In this document: positions 54,366 through 62,695 of the stretch, piece after piece
How positions within the stretch are numbered: position 1 is the stretch's first letter
Layout: the number at the start of each line of letters is the position of its first letter
Origin: Chitinimonas_A lacunae
Lineage (GTDB): Bacteria > Pseudomonadota > Gammaproteobacteria > Burkholderiales > Chitinimonadaceae
NCBI RefSeq assembly: GCF_042650885.1
Contig: NZ_JBHSBU010000001.1
Coordinates: 3,968,001 to 4,032,000 of the forward strand
Reading direction: 5' to 3'
Length of the DNA stretch: 64,000 nt
Position numbers and translations under genes: made by a program
Notes under the pieces: generated by a model
What the model saw: the letters and a program-made list of their open reading frames with translations, nothing else
What the model was told of the DNA's origin: nothing
Database searches by the model: none

Positions 54366-54857
54366 ATGAGGCTGAGATTCGAAAAGATCGACCTGGCGCA
54401 TTTTTCCGTCTGCGTCCAATTCCGCACCGATTCCTACCAGTGCAGTTTCGGCTCGACGATGGGGCTGGCAGAGGAAATGGGACCGGATGGCCAGCGCTAT
54501 CGGGAAAAGATCGAGCTGCGGGGACGGGACGCGCGCTGGGGCTACTACCACGTCTGGCAGGGCGACGAGATCATCGGCCAGCTCGAATTTCGCAGCTATT
54601 CGGAGCAGCAGGAAGGCTGGGGCTATGTCCACCTCTTCTATCTGGCCCCGGCCTTTCGCGGACGCGGACTGTTCCCGACCCTGCAAGACTTTGTCACCGA
54701 TGCCCTGCGCGCCCAGCGATGCCGGGGCGCCTTTCTGTCAGTCAGTCCCACCAATACCCGGGCGCTGCGCTGCTATCAGAAGCATGGCTGGCGTTTCTTC
54801 GACGACAGTCCCAAACGACCCGGCTCGGCAATCTTCTGTTACGAGTTTCCCGCCTGA
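54366..54857 (+). CDS. GNAT-family N-acetyltransferase
   Basis: 163 residues. The acetyl-CoA motif is FYLAPAFRGRGLFPTLQDFV, then SVSPTNTRALRCYQKHGWRFFDDS, as in GNATs that act on small molecules or proteins. The start ATG 54366 follows GGGAGGA by six bases; it lies 35 bases after the J-domain gene stop, so the two may be co-transcribed. It is not closely similar to the GNAT at 50829. The substrate is unknown. Confidence 0.86.
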   Translation: MRLRFEKIDLAHFSVCVQFRTDSYQCSFGSTMGLAEEMGPDGQRYREKIELRGRDARWGYYHVWQGDEIIGQLEFRSYSEQQEGWGYVHLFYLAPAFRGRGLFPTLQDFVTDALRAQRCRGAFLSVSPTNTRALRCYQKHGWRFFDDSPKRPGSAIFCYEFPA

Positions 54858-55049
54858 GGAAACAGCCGGCGGCGCTTTGGGGAAAAGCGCTGCCTGGGCT
54901 TGCGGGGGGCCGGACTCGACGGACGAGATCGCTTCTCGCTGTCCATGGCGTCCAGCGCCCTCAAGCCTCGGGCTGGATCAAGCCGCGGTGCGGCTGTTTC
55001 AGCCTGTGCTGTCGGACTGCCTGGACGCCCGGTTGAAGGCGAAACGAGC

Positions 55050-55940
55050 TCAGAGCGGGCGGGCAGCGAGCGAAGCCGTGATCAGTTGCCGTGCCTGCAC
55101 CAGTTCGGCGCCTTCGAGTTCGAGCCGGGGCGGCCGTACCCGGGCCGAGCCCTGGCCCACGATCTGCTGGGTCAGTTTGATCAGTTGCACGAACTTGGGC
55201 ACGGTATCGAGCCGCAGCAGCGGCAGGAACCACTCATACAGACGACGCGCTTCTTCATGCTGGCCGGCGCGGGCCAGGTCGAACAGCCGCACCGATTCGC
55301 GCGGCAGGGCGTTGACGAGGCCTGCGATCCAGAACGAGGCGCCGGCGGCCACCCCTTCGAGCAGCAGATCGTCCACGCCGACCCCAAGCGCCAGCTTGTC
55401 GCCCGCTAGTGCCCGCAGCGCGGCGATGCGACGCACATCGGTCGAGGATTCCTTGACCGCCGCCACATTGTCGTTTTCCTGCGCCAGTTCGACGATCTGG
55501 TTCGGGCTGAAATCGGTCCGGTAGGCCACCGGATTGTTGTAGATGATGCAAGGCAGCCGGGTGGCCCGGATCACGGCATTCATATGGGCCTTCATCTCGT
55601 ACCAGTCGCTGCTGTAGACATAAGGCGGCAGCACCATCAGGCCGCGGGCGCCGGCCGTTTCGAAGCCCTGCGCCAGCCGTACCGCCTCGGCGGTGGACAA
55701 GGCCGCCACCCCCGGAATCACCGGCACATTCACTGCGCGCACACAACTGGCCACGATGGCGATCTTCTCGTCGGCACCGAGCGTGGCCGCCTCGCCCAGC
55801 GAGCCGCACGGCACCAGCGCGCTGCAACCGGCCGCTACCTGCCAGCTCGCGTGCTCGATCAAAAAGCCGTGATCGACGCTCAGATCGGCGTTGAACGGGG
55901 TGGTAATGGCGGGCATCACGCCCTCGAAACGAACCTGCAT
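55050..55940 (-). CDS. 1-pyrroline-4-hydroxy-2-carboxylate deaminase-type DHDPS-family enzyme
   Basis: 296 residues, DapA/NAL superfamily TIM barrel. The Schiff-base Lys lies in NVAAVKESSTD and the catalytic Tyr in CIIYNNPVAY; CGSLGEAATL replaces the canonical GTTGE of DapA, which argues against dihydrodipicolinate synthase. In hydroxyproline degradation this family deaminates 1-pyrroline-4-hydroxy-2-carboxylate to alpha-ketoglutarate semialdehyde (LhpC/HypD). It is the last gene in the cluster, 132 bases after the dehydrogenase alpha-like subunit. CAGGAG lies seven bases before the ATG. Confidence 0.82.
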   Translation of the reverse strand: MQVRFEGVMPAITTPFNADLSVDHGFLIEHASWQVAAGCSALVPCGSLGEAATLGADEKIAIVASCVRAVNVPVIPGVAALSTAEAVRLAQGFETAGARGLMVLPPYVYSSDWYEMKAHMNAVIRATRLPCIIYNNPVAYRTDFSPNQIVELAQENDNVAAVKESSTDVRRIAALRALAGDKLALGVGVDDLLLEGVAAGASFWIAGLVNALPRESVRLFDLARAGQHEEARRLYEWFLPLLRLDTVPKFVQLIKLTQQIVGQGSARVRPPRLELEGAELVQARQLITASLAARPL

Positions 55941-56072
55941 CGTGGTCTCCTGAAGATATGGTGGATGCTGCAAGATAGAGCGGTCAGGCTTTTTGTTTTT
56001 ATTTTCTTGTTTCGATGGCTAGGTGTTTTGCTGTGATATTTCCTGATTTTTTATTATTGGTGGAATAACGAC

Positions 56073-57326
56073 TCAGCTTTCCTGGTCGCAGGCCAAAGTC
56101 TCCAACCGGGCCGGCTGCAGGGGCGGCCGGGCGCCACGGCGTGGCCAGCCGAACAGCGCCTGACAGGCCGGGCCGCAGGTGCGGCCCTGACAGGCACCCA
56201 TCCCGCAGCGGGTTTGCAGCTTGGCTTCGCGCCAGTCGTCAAAGCGGGCCAGTTCGGCCATCCGGACGTCTTCGCAGCGGCAGATCACCGTATCGGCGCG
56301 GGCCAGGCGCATCAGTTCGGAACGGAGGGCGAAGGTCTCTTGCAGCAGCTCGGCAAAACGGTGGCTGCGGACGCGGCGGCGAAACAGCGCCAGCGCTTCT
56401 TCGGTGCGGCCAAGGGCGGCGAGCGCAGCAATCCGCCCTTCGACCTCGGCCTTGTCCACCCCGCCGATCCCGGTCATCTCGCCGGCGGCATAGACCCCGG
56501 CCACGCTGGTCTTTTGCAGCGCATCGACGGCGACGGTTTCGCCGTCGAGCGCACAGCCGAGCAATTCGGCCAGTTCGGCATTGGGCAGCAGGCCAAAGGC
56601 GCAGGCCAGATAGTCGCAGCGCTGTACCCGCATATCGCCGCCGATCAGCATGCGGATGCCTTCGAGTTTGTCGCGGCCCAGCGCCGACAGGACGAAGCCA
56701 TCGGTGACATAGGGCACATCGGCCAGCCGGGCCTTCAGCATGGCTGCCTGCAACAGCTTGGCCGGATGGCCCAGCAGATGTCGGGTGAAACGGCGGATGG
56801 CCGTCTGATTGGCCTGTTCCAGCATCATCAGCACCCGGGCACCGGCCTTGCGCAGGCTCCAGGCGGCGGCAAGCAGCAGCGGACCGCTGCCGGCCACGAT
56901 CACCTTGCGACCCTCGATCGGCCAGCCGCCCTTGACCAGCGCTTGCAGGCCGCCCACCCCGGTGACGCCGGGCAGGGTCCAGCCCGGGAAGGGCAACAGC
57001 CGCTCACGCGCCCCGCCGGCCAGGATCAGTCGGCGATAGCGGATCAGCATCGCCTCGCTGCCATGTTCGACCAGCAGTTGGCCTGCCTTGGGCGCGGCGA
57101 CGACCCGATGGCCGGGGCGCCAGTCGACACCGAGCCTGGACAGGGCGGCAAACGCCGCATGGGCGCGCGGATGGCGGTTGCGCTGCGGGCCACCGCGCCA
57201 GATCTGGCCGCCGGGCAAGGGATTGTCGTCGAGCAGACACACCCGCGCCCCGGCCTGGGCCGCTTCGCGTGCGGCGGCCAGTCCGGCCGGGCCGGCGCCG
57301 ACGATCAGCAGTTCGGGTTCAGACAT
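56073..57326 (-). CDS. D-hydroxyproline dehydrogenase, FAD/NAD-binding alpha-type subunit
   Basis: 417 residues. An N-terminal nucleotide-binding motif, LLIVGAGPAGLAAAREAAQAGARVCLLDD, and a second one, VIVAGSGPLLLAAAWSLRKAGARVL, form the two-dinucleotide flavoprotein. The C-terminus carries a BFD-like iron-sulfur cluster (CRCED then RCGMGACQGRTCGPAC). The set resembles HcnB-type subunits and the alpha subunit of heterotrimeric D-amino-acid dehydrogenases. The start overlaps the preceding small subunit gene by eight bases. With the neighbours it should oxidise cis-4-hydroxy-D-proline and pass electrons onward. It could also be an amine or opine dehydrogenase, but the gene context favours hydroxyproline. 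Confidence 0.83.
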   Translation of the reverse strand: MSEPELLIVGAGPAGLAAAREAAQAGARVCLLDDNPLPGGQIWRGGPQRNRHPRAHAAFAALSRLGVDWRPGHRVVAAPKAGQLLVEHGSEAMLIRYRRLILAGGARERLLPFPGWTLPGVTGVGGLQALVKGGWPIEGRKVIVAGSGPLLLAAAWSLRKAGARVLMMLEQANQTAIRRFTRHLLGHPAKLLQAAMLKARLADVPYVTDGFVLSALGRDKLEGIRMLIGGDMRVQRCDYLACAFGLLPNAELAELLGCALDGETVAVDALQKTSVAGVYAAGEMTGIGGVDKAEVEGRIAALAALGRTEEALALFRRRVRSHRFAELLQETFALRSELMRLARADTVICRCEDVRMAELARFDDWREAKLQTRCGMGACQGRTCGPACQALFGWPRRGARPPLQPARLETLACDQES

Positions 57327-57573
57327 CGCTCTCGATCTCCATGCCGTGGGTCGCCAATACCTGGCAGGCGCGCTGATAGGGCCGGCCATCGATCGTGACG
57401 CGGCATTCGAAACAACTGCCCATGCCACAGACCGGCGCGCGCGGCGCCAGCTCGACCGAGCGGTGCAGATGGTCCAGACCGCTGCGCGCCAGCACGGCGG
57501 CCACGGTCAGATGGCCGGGCTGGACGATCCGCACGGTGCGGCCGTTGACCCGCAGGGAAATGCTTTTAGCCAT
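57319..57573 (-). CDS. D-hydroxyproline dehydrogenase, [2Fe-2S] small subunit
   Basis: 84 residues, HcnA-like. The ferredoxin-type cluster is PVCGMGSCFECRVTIDG with a further Cys in QRACQVL. It links the two FAD subunits electronically. Start ATG 57573; the start overlaps the previous stop and the end overlaps the next start, eight bases each. It lies between the two FAD subunits as in three-part dehydrogenases. Confidence 0.85.
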   Translation of the reverse strand: MAKSISLRVNGRTVRIVQPGHLTVAAVLARSGLDHLHRSVELAPRAPVCGMGSCFECRVTIDGRPYQRACQVLATHGMEIESDV

Positions 57574-58699
57574 GACAGATCTCGGGCTCGGGCGTTGCCA
57601 CGCTGAAGCGGGCCGGGTCGTAGGCGCTGCTGGGCAGCGCACTGGGCCGGCCGGTCAGTCGGGCAGCCAGATGGGCGGCGCTCGATAGCGCCGTGGTGAT
57701 CCCCAGCCCCTCATGGCCCGTGGCCAGCCACAGGCCGGGCCGGTCGGGCAGGGGACCGAGCAGGGGCAGCTTGTCGGGGGTGGCAGGACGCAGACCGGTC
57801 CAGGTACGCACGGCCTGGAGATGACGCAGACCGGGCAGAAAATCGAAAGCACGCAACAGCATGCGGCGCAGCAGCGGCCAGTCGATCTCGGGCCGGCTGT
57901 CGTGGTACTGGCGCGACGAGCCGATCAGCAGTTGTCCGGTGGCACGCGGCTGCACATTGAAGGCCACTGAGGCATCGTCGTTGCCGTGGGCCGACTGGGC
58001 ATAACCGAGTTCGATCAGTTGATGGCGCACCAGCCCGGCATAGCGCTCGGTAATCACCAGCTGGCCCTTGCGCGGCTGGAGCGGCAGACCCGGCACCAGC
58101 GCAGTCGAGTTGACCCCGGCAGCGACCACTACCTGCTCGGCGGCAATGCGCGAGCCGTCTTCGAGCCGTACCACCCCTTCATCGACGGCCTGGGCGCGCT
58201 GGCGGATCAACTGCGTCCCGCGCAGTTCGGCCCGCTGGAGCAGAAAGGCCACCGCAGCGGGCGGATAGATCACCGCTTCGTCAGGCCGCAGCAGACCACC
58301 GGCCAGACCTTGCGCCAGATTGGGTTCGAGTCGGTAAAGGATTTCCGGTGTCAGCAACTCGGCCTTGAGGCCCAGCCGGCGGAATACCGCTTGCTTGGCG
58401 GCGGCCGTGGCCATCTCTTCTTCGTTGCGGGCCAGCCACAGCGTGCCGCAGGCGCGGTATTCGACCGCCGAGGGCAGGTCGCCTTGCAGCGCCTGCCAGC
58501 GGCGCAGACCGTCGCGTGCCAGCGCCAGTTCGGCGGCATTGCCGTCGAGCGCGACCAGATGGCCCATTCCGGCCGCCGAGGTGCCGCCGCCCGGGATACC
58601 GGCCTCGATCACCGCGACCTTGAGGCGAAGCTGGCTTAGGGCGTCAGCCAGCGCGGCGCCGATAATGCCGGCGCCGACCACTGCGATATCGACTTTCAC
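57566..58699 (-). CDS. D-hydroxyproline dehydrogenase, FAD catalytic beta-type subunit
   Basis: 377 residues, DadA/ThiO-like D-amino-acid oxidase fold. The FAD motif is DIAVVGAGIIGAALADALSQL; the C-terminal FAD segment is TWTGLRPATPDKLPLLGPLPD and ATGHEGLGITTALSSA. This is the subunit expected to bind the substrate. Its start overlaps the epimerase stop by four bases. The annotation rests on the neighbours: alone the sequence would only say D-amino-acid dehydrogenase. Confidence 0.82.
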   Translation of the reverse strand: MKVDIAVVGAGIIGAALADALSQLRLKVAVIEAGIPGGGTSAAGMGHLVALDGNAAELALARDGLRRWQALQGDLPSAVEYRACGTLWLARNEEEMATAAAKQAVFRRLGLKAELLTPEILYRLEPNLAQGLAGGLLRPDEAVIYPPAAVAFLLQRAELRGTQLIRQRAQAVDEGVVRLEDGSRIAAEQVVVAAGVNSTALVPGLPLQPRKGQLVITERYAGLVRHQLIELGYAQSAHGNDDASVAFNVQPRATGQLLIGSSRQYHDSRPEIDWPLLRRMLLRAFDFLPGLRHLQAVRTWTGLRPATPDKLPLLGPLPDRPGLWLATGHEGLGITTALSSAAHLAARLTGRPSALPSSAYDPARFSVATPEPEICHG

Positions 58700-59637
58700 G
58701 AGCGCATGCCCCAGGCAAACGGATCGTCAGGATCGATGATCAGGCGCGATTGGGCGTTGACGTAGGCGCTGCCGGTGATTTCCGGCAGCAATTGGCCGTC
58801 GCGCCAGACCAGCCTCGCTTCGAAGCGACTGCCCAGCACGCTTTCCTGCACCCAGACCTCATCGGTGCTGAGCTGGCCATCGGCATAGAGGCAGGCCAGT
58901 TTGGCGCTGGTGCCGGTGCCGCAGGGCGAGCGGTCGTAGGCATAGCCCGGGCACAGCACGAAGTTGCGGCTGTCGGCGCCGCTGGGCGAGGGGCCGAGCA
59001 GCTCGATATGGTCGATCTCGGCGCCGTCGGCGCCACGGATGCCCGAGCGCTCGAGCGCCTGGCGGATCCGCGAGGCGCAGTCGCTCAGCCGCGGGATATT
59101 GGCCGGTTTGAGTTCGAGGCCGTGGTCGGATACCAGGAAGAACCAGTTGCCGCCCCAGGCGATATCACCGTGCAGGCGGCCGTAGCCTTCGACCTCGACC
59201 GCGACTGCCGCGGCATGGCGATAGCTCGGGACATTGAGCAGCCGTACCCGATGGGCGTCGAGCAACTCGGCCTCGACCACCCCGACCGGAGTTTCGATCC
59301 GATGCACGCCCGGGGTGATGCGGCCCAGATGGGCCAGTGTCACCATCAGACCGATGGTGCCGTGGCCACACATGCCGATCACACCGACGTTGTTGAAAAA
59401 AATAACCGCCGCCGAACAGGTGGGGTCGGACGGCGGACAGAGGAGAGCGCCAACCACCGGATCGGCGCCGCGCGGTTCACACGCAATCGCGCTACGATAG
59501 TGGTCGAATTGTGTCCGGAATAATTCGCGGCGGGCGAGGAGGGGACCCTCGCCCAGTTCGGGACCTCCGGCGATCACGACCCGCGTTGGTTCCCCGCCGG
59601 TGTGCGAATCGATCACCTCGATTGTGATTTTCCTCAT
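58696..59637 (-). CDS. lhpA: 4-hydroxyproline 2-epimerase
   Basis: 313 residues, proline racemase family. Both catalytic cysteines are kept, Cys90 in IGMCGHGTIGL and Cys239 in SPCGTGTSAKL, so it is an epimerase/racemase and not a dehydratase (which has Thr at one position). It begins ITIEVIDSHTGGEPTRVV. It converts trans-4-hydroxy-L-proline to cis-4-hydroxy-D-proline, the first step of the pathway. Start ATG 59637 with GAGGA upstream; a longer frame begins at 59691 without a ribosome site. It is divergent from a PAS-AraC regulator gene. Confidence 0.9.
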   Translation of the reverse strand: MRKITIEVIDSHTGGEPTRVVIAGGPELGEGPLLARRELFRTQFDHYRSAIACEPRGADPVVGALLCPPSDPTCSAAVIFFNNVGVIGMCGHGTIGLMVTLAHLGRITPGVHRIETPVGVVEAELLDAHRVRLLNVPSYRHAAAVAVEVEGYGRLHGDIAWGGNWFFLVSDHGLELKPANIPRLSDCASRIRQALERSGIRGADGAEIDHIELLGPSPSGADSRNFVLCPGYAYDRSPCGTGTSAKLACLYADGQLSTDEVWVQESVLGSRFEARLVWRDGQLLPEITGSAYVNAQSRLIIDPDDPFAWGMRS

Positions 59638-59732
59638 CCTCTTCCTCGCCGGCTTGTGTAGAAACCGTTGCACATGGTAGTGATTTGGCATAAGTAAATA
59701 TTGGCTGATTCTCCCGCCTTCACACGGTAATC

Positions 59733-60524
59733 ATGCAAATCGACCGCGTACATCTTTCCCCCGAGATCACGGCCTGGCGTCAGGACTTTATTGCCCGCCT
59801 TGCCACCCCCACGGCGATCGAGCCTTTGTTCGATCGTCTGCCCGATGTGGTCTTCTCGATCAAGGACCGCGCCGGGCGTTATATCTTCATCAGCGAAGCC
59901 TGCGTCGAGCGCTGCGGTCTGGAGAACCGCGGCGACGCCATTGGCCGCACCGCCCACGATCTGTTTCCCAAGCATATGGCCGACCGCTATGTGCGGCAGG
60001 ATGAAACCCTGTTCCGCACCGGTCGTGCCGTGGTCGACAACCTCGATCTGACCCTGTTCAACGATGGTCAGCCCGGCTGGTGCCTGACCAACAAGGTGCC
60101 CTTGTACGACCGTGACAAGGTATTGATAGGACTGGCCTGTCTGTCCAAGGACCTGATCGAACCGAGCCGGGCCGGCTATATCGATGCCCGTTTCGCCGCT
60201 GCGATCGACCATGCCTTGACCCATTACGCCGAACCGCTGCCGATCGACGAGCTGGCCGATCTGGCCGGTATCTCGGCGGCGCAGTTCGATCGGCGCATGA
60301 AAAAGGTGTTCCAGATCTCGGCCTGTCAGTTCCTGATCAAGGTACGCATCGACGCCGCCACCGAGCGCCTGGCCCATAGCGACGACAAGATCGCCGATAT
60401 CGCCATCGCCTGCGGTTTCTGCGATCAGAGCGCCCTGTCGCGCCAGTTCCGCCAACTGACCGGACTGACCCCGCGCCAGTACCGCAGTCTGCTCGAACGC
60501 AACCGGGCCGAAGCGCGTAACTAG
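59733..60524 (+). CDS. AraC-family regulator with PAS sensor domain
   Basis: 263 residues. The N-terminal PAS-like domain (about 28-140: LFDRLPDVVFSIKDRAGRYIFISEACVERCG, LTNKVPLYDRDKVLIGLACLSKDL) is followed by an AraC double helix-turn-helix (about 160-255: IDELADLAGISAAQFDRRMKKVFQISACQFLIKVRIDAATERL, CGFCDQSALSRQFRQLTGLTPRQYR). It is divergent from the hydroxyproline operon, 95 bases apart, and likely activates it on a hydroxyproline-related signal. The ligand is inference. Confidence 0.88.
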   Translation: MQIDRVHLSPEITAWRQDFIARLATPTAIEPLFDRLPDVVFSIKDRAGRYIFISEACVERCGLENRGDAIGRTAHDLFPKHMADRYVRQDETLFRTGRAVVDNLDLTLFNDGQPGWCLTNKVPLYDRDKVLIGLACLSKDLIEPSRAGYIDARFAAAIDHALTHYAEPLPIDELADLAGISAAQFDRRMKKVFQISACQFLIKVRIDAATERLAHSDDKIADIAIACGFCDQSALSRQFRQLTGLTPRQYRSLLERNRAEARN

Positions 60525-60590
60525 AGGCGGTCCGGCCGGTGCAGGCGGCGTGGGCCGTCGGGTCGATGTCGCCCTTAAAATAAAATATTC

Positions 60591-60654
60591 TGCAATATAT
60601 TATCAAGTAATAAAGCGTAGGAAATAAAAATTAGATAATAATATGCAATATTAT
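60591..60654. promoter_or_regulatory. Paired AT-rich repeats, possible operator
   Basis: TGCAATATATTAT (60591-60603) and TGCAATATTAT (60644-60654) are direct repeats whose starts are 53 bases apart, about five helical turns. The second is part of a palindrome ATAATAT-GCA-ATATTAT. They lie between the regulator and the EamA transporter gene and could bind the AraC-type regulator or another factor. Confidence 0.4.
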
Positions 60655-60746
60655 GATTTGCCGCCGCAGTCTGGGTGGGCGGATCATCTGCGCTTTCAAC
60701 GCCAGGTCGGCGGCGCCTGCTGCCGACCCGCTCCGAGGACACCGCC

Positions 60747-61688
60747 GTGTCGATTTCCGCCGCCTCCCGCTCTCCCGCCCTGGCCTATGTGCTGCTGACC
60801 CTGACCAGTCTGTTCTGGTCGGGCAATTTCGTTCTGGCGCGGGCGATGCATGCTTCGATTCCGCCGATGACGCTGTCGCTTGGGCGTTGGCTGGTGGCGC
60901 TGGCCTGTCTGGCACCGTTCGCCTGGCCGCGGGCCTGGGCCAATCGGGCAGCGCTCAAGGCCAGTTGGCGCCGGGTGGTGGCGCTGGGGCTGATCGGCAT
61001 CGCCGGCTTCAATACCCTGGTCTATGCCGCCTTGCAGGAGACCAGTGCGACCAATGGCGTGCTGATGAATTCGTTTATCCCGATCCTGATCCTGCTGTTG
61101 GGCGCCGTGTTCTGGGGCGAGCGGCTGGTGCTGCGGCAGATAAGCGGGGTGGCGCTGTCGTTTATCGGGGTGGTGGTGATTCTGTGCCAGGGCGACCCGG
61201 TGCTGCTGGCCCGGCTCGAATTCAACCGGGGCGACCTGCTGATGTTTCTGGCGGCGCTCGATTGGGCGCTCTACACCCTGGTGGTGCGTGGGCTGGACCC
61301 GGAAGTTGACCGTCTGGGGCTGTTAGGGGTGATCATCCCGATTGGCCTGCTGGCCATCCTGCCCTGCTATGGCTGGGAAGTATCGCAAGGCCACTGGGTG
61401 GCAATGACGCCGGGCAATATCGTGACCTTCCTCTATGTCGGCCTGTTTCCTTCGGTGCTGGCCTATCTGTTCTACAACCGTGGCGTGGCCGAAGTGGGCG
61501 CCGCCCGGGCCGGGGCGTTTATCCATCTGATGCCGGTGTTTGGCACCGTGCTGTCCATCGTGTTTCTCGACGAGCGTTTCCGCTGGTTCCATGCGCTGGG
61601 GGTGGCGGCGATCTTCGGCGGCTTGCTGATCTCGGAGCGGCGCCGGCCAGCCGCCGTTGTGTCGACGCCCCAATCGGAACGGCCATAA
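60747..61688 (+). CDS. EamA/DMT-family transporter
   Basis: 313 residues with ten membrane segments and two EamA repeats (LTSLFWSGNFVLAR in the first, FLAALDWALYTLVVRGL in the second). Proteins of this superfamily export metabolites or amino acids. GTG 60747, seven bases after GAGGA, is a better start than the 24-codons-longer frame. It is beside the hydroxyproline cluster; an amino-acid exchange role is possible but not shown. Confidence 0.87.
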   Translation: MSISAASRSPALAYVLLTLTSLFWSGNFVLARAMHASIPPMTLSLGRWLVALACLAPFAWPRAWANRAALKASWRRVVALGLIGIAGFNTLVYAALQETSATNGVLMNSFIPILILLLGAVFWGERLVLRQISGVALSFIGVVVILCQGDPVLLARLEFNRGDLLMFLAALDWALYTLVVRGLDPEVDRLGLLGVIIPIGLLAILPCYGWEVSQGHWVAMTPGNIVTFLYVGLFPSVLAYLFYNRGVAEVGAARAGAFIHLMPVFGTVLSIVFLDERFRWFHALGVAAIFGGLLISERRRPAAVVSTPQSERP

Positions 61689-61760
61689 GGGTCGTTGCTG
61701 GCGTTTCCCCGGGTGATGAGCGATAAACAGCGCTGTTCTTTGTCCCCAGGAGCGCAGCCG

Positions 61761-62642
61761 ATGTCCGATGATCGTTTGGAAGACGCCGTACCGTTTGCCC
61801 CCAAGACCGAGTTCAACCGCCGGGAATTTATCGCAAGCTCCCTGGCGGTCGGCTTTGCCGCTGCCGTCCAGCCGGTGATGGCCAATACCCTGATCCAGAC
61901 CGACAGCAAAGGTCTGCTCGCTGGCGAAGTGAAGATTCCGGTCACCGGCATCGAGATGCCCGCCTATCGGGCGATGCCGGAAGGCAAAGGCCCGTTTCCG
62001 ACCGTGCTGGTGGTGCAGGAAATCTTCGGCGTCCATGAGCATATCCGCGATGTCTGTCGCCGGCTGGCCAAGGCCGGCTATTTCGCCGTGGCGCCCGAGC
62101 TGTATGTGCGGCAGGGCGAGGTGTCCAAGATCAGCGCGACCGATGAGATCGTGAAGCAGGTGGTGTCCAAGGTCCCCGATGCCCAGGTGATGGACGACCT
62201 CGACCGGGTGGTCGCCTGGGCCAAGTCCGACGGCCATGCCGATACCGGACGGCTCGCCATCACCGGTTTTTGCTGGGGCGGCCGCATCGTCTGGCTCTAT
62301 GCCGCGCACAATCCGGCACTCAAGGCCGGGGTCGCCTGGTATGGCCGGGTGGTGGGCGAGCCCAAGCCGCCGATCAATCCGCGTCATCCGGTCGATGTGG
62401 CGGCCGAACTCAAGGCGCCGGTGCTGGGGCTGTATGGCGGCGCCGACAGCGGAATTCCGCTCGAGGCAGTGGAAAAGATGCGCGAAGCGCTGAAAAAAGC
62501 CGGCAAACCGTCGGAAATCATGGTCTACCCCGATATGCCGCACGGCTTTCACGCCGACTACCGTCCGAGCTACCGCAAGGAAGCGGCCGAGGATGGCTGG
62601 AAACGGATGCTCGAATGGTTCAAGGGCCACGGCGCTGCTTGA
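61761..62642 (+). CDS. Dienelactone hydrolase-family protein with Tat-like leader
   Basis: 293 residues. The nucleophile Cys171 lies in [12 protein letters not shown], acid Asp in [11 protein letters not shown] and the His in [11 protein letters not shown], making a Cys-Asp-His triad. The N-terminal [24 protein letters not shown] has a twin-arginine motif, so it is probably exported folded. Substrates of this broad family are often unknown (not necessarily dienelactone). The ATG follows CAGGAG by seven bases. The upstream frame from 61695 has no ribosome support. Confidence 0.86.
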   Translation: MSDDRLEDAVPFAPKTEFNRREFIASSLAVGFAAAVQPVMANTLIQTDSKGLLAGEVKIPVTGIEMPAYRAMPEGKGPFPTVLVVQEIFGVHEHIRDVCRRLAKAGYFAVAPELYVRQGEVSKISATDEIVKQVVSKVPDAQVMDDLDRVVAWAKSDGHADTGRLAITGFCWGGRIVWLYAAHNPALKAGVAWYGRVVGEPKPPINPRHPVDVAAELKAPVLGLYGGADSGIPLEAVEKMREALKKAGKPSEIMVYPDMPHGFHADYRPSYRKEAAEDGWKRMLEWFKGHGAA

Positions 62643-62655
62643 TCCGTTTTAGTGG

Positions 62656-62695
62656 AAAAAAACAGGCTATGTCTCTGCAAGAGAAATAGCCTGTT
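62656..62695 (-). terminator. Terminator overlapping the zinc-ribbon gene end
   Basis: Stem AACAGGCTAT/ATAGCCTGTT (62661-62670 and 62686-62695), with extra TCTCT/AGAGA pairing inside, and on the minus strand a run of seven T (62656-62662) right after the stem. The stop codon of the zinc-ribbon gene (62667-62669) lies within the stem. Confidence 0.82.

Noticed and set aside
55050..55940. Dihydrodipicolinate synthase DapA of lysine synthesis
   Set aside because: The GTTGE-type motif is replaced by CGSLGE and the context is hydroxyproline breakdown.
56073..58699. Hydrogen cyanide synthase (HcnABC)
   Set aside because: The subunit types match, but HcnA-HcnB-HcnC order is not kept and the adjacent hydroxyproline epimerase and deaminase indicate D-hydroxyproline dehydrogenase.
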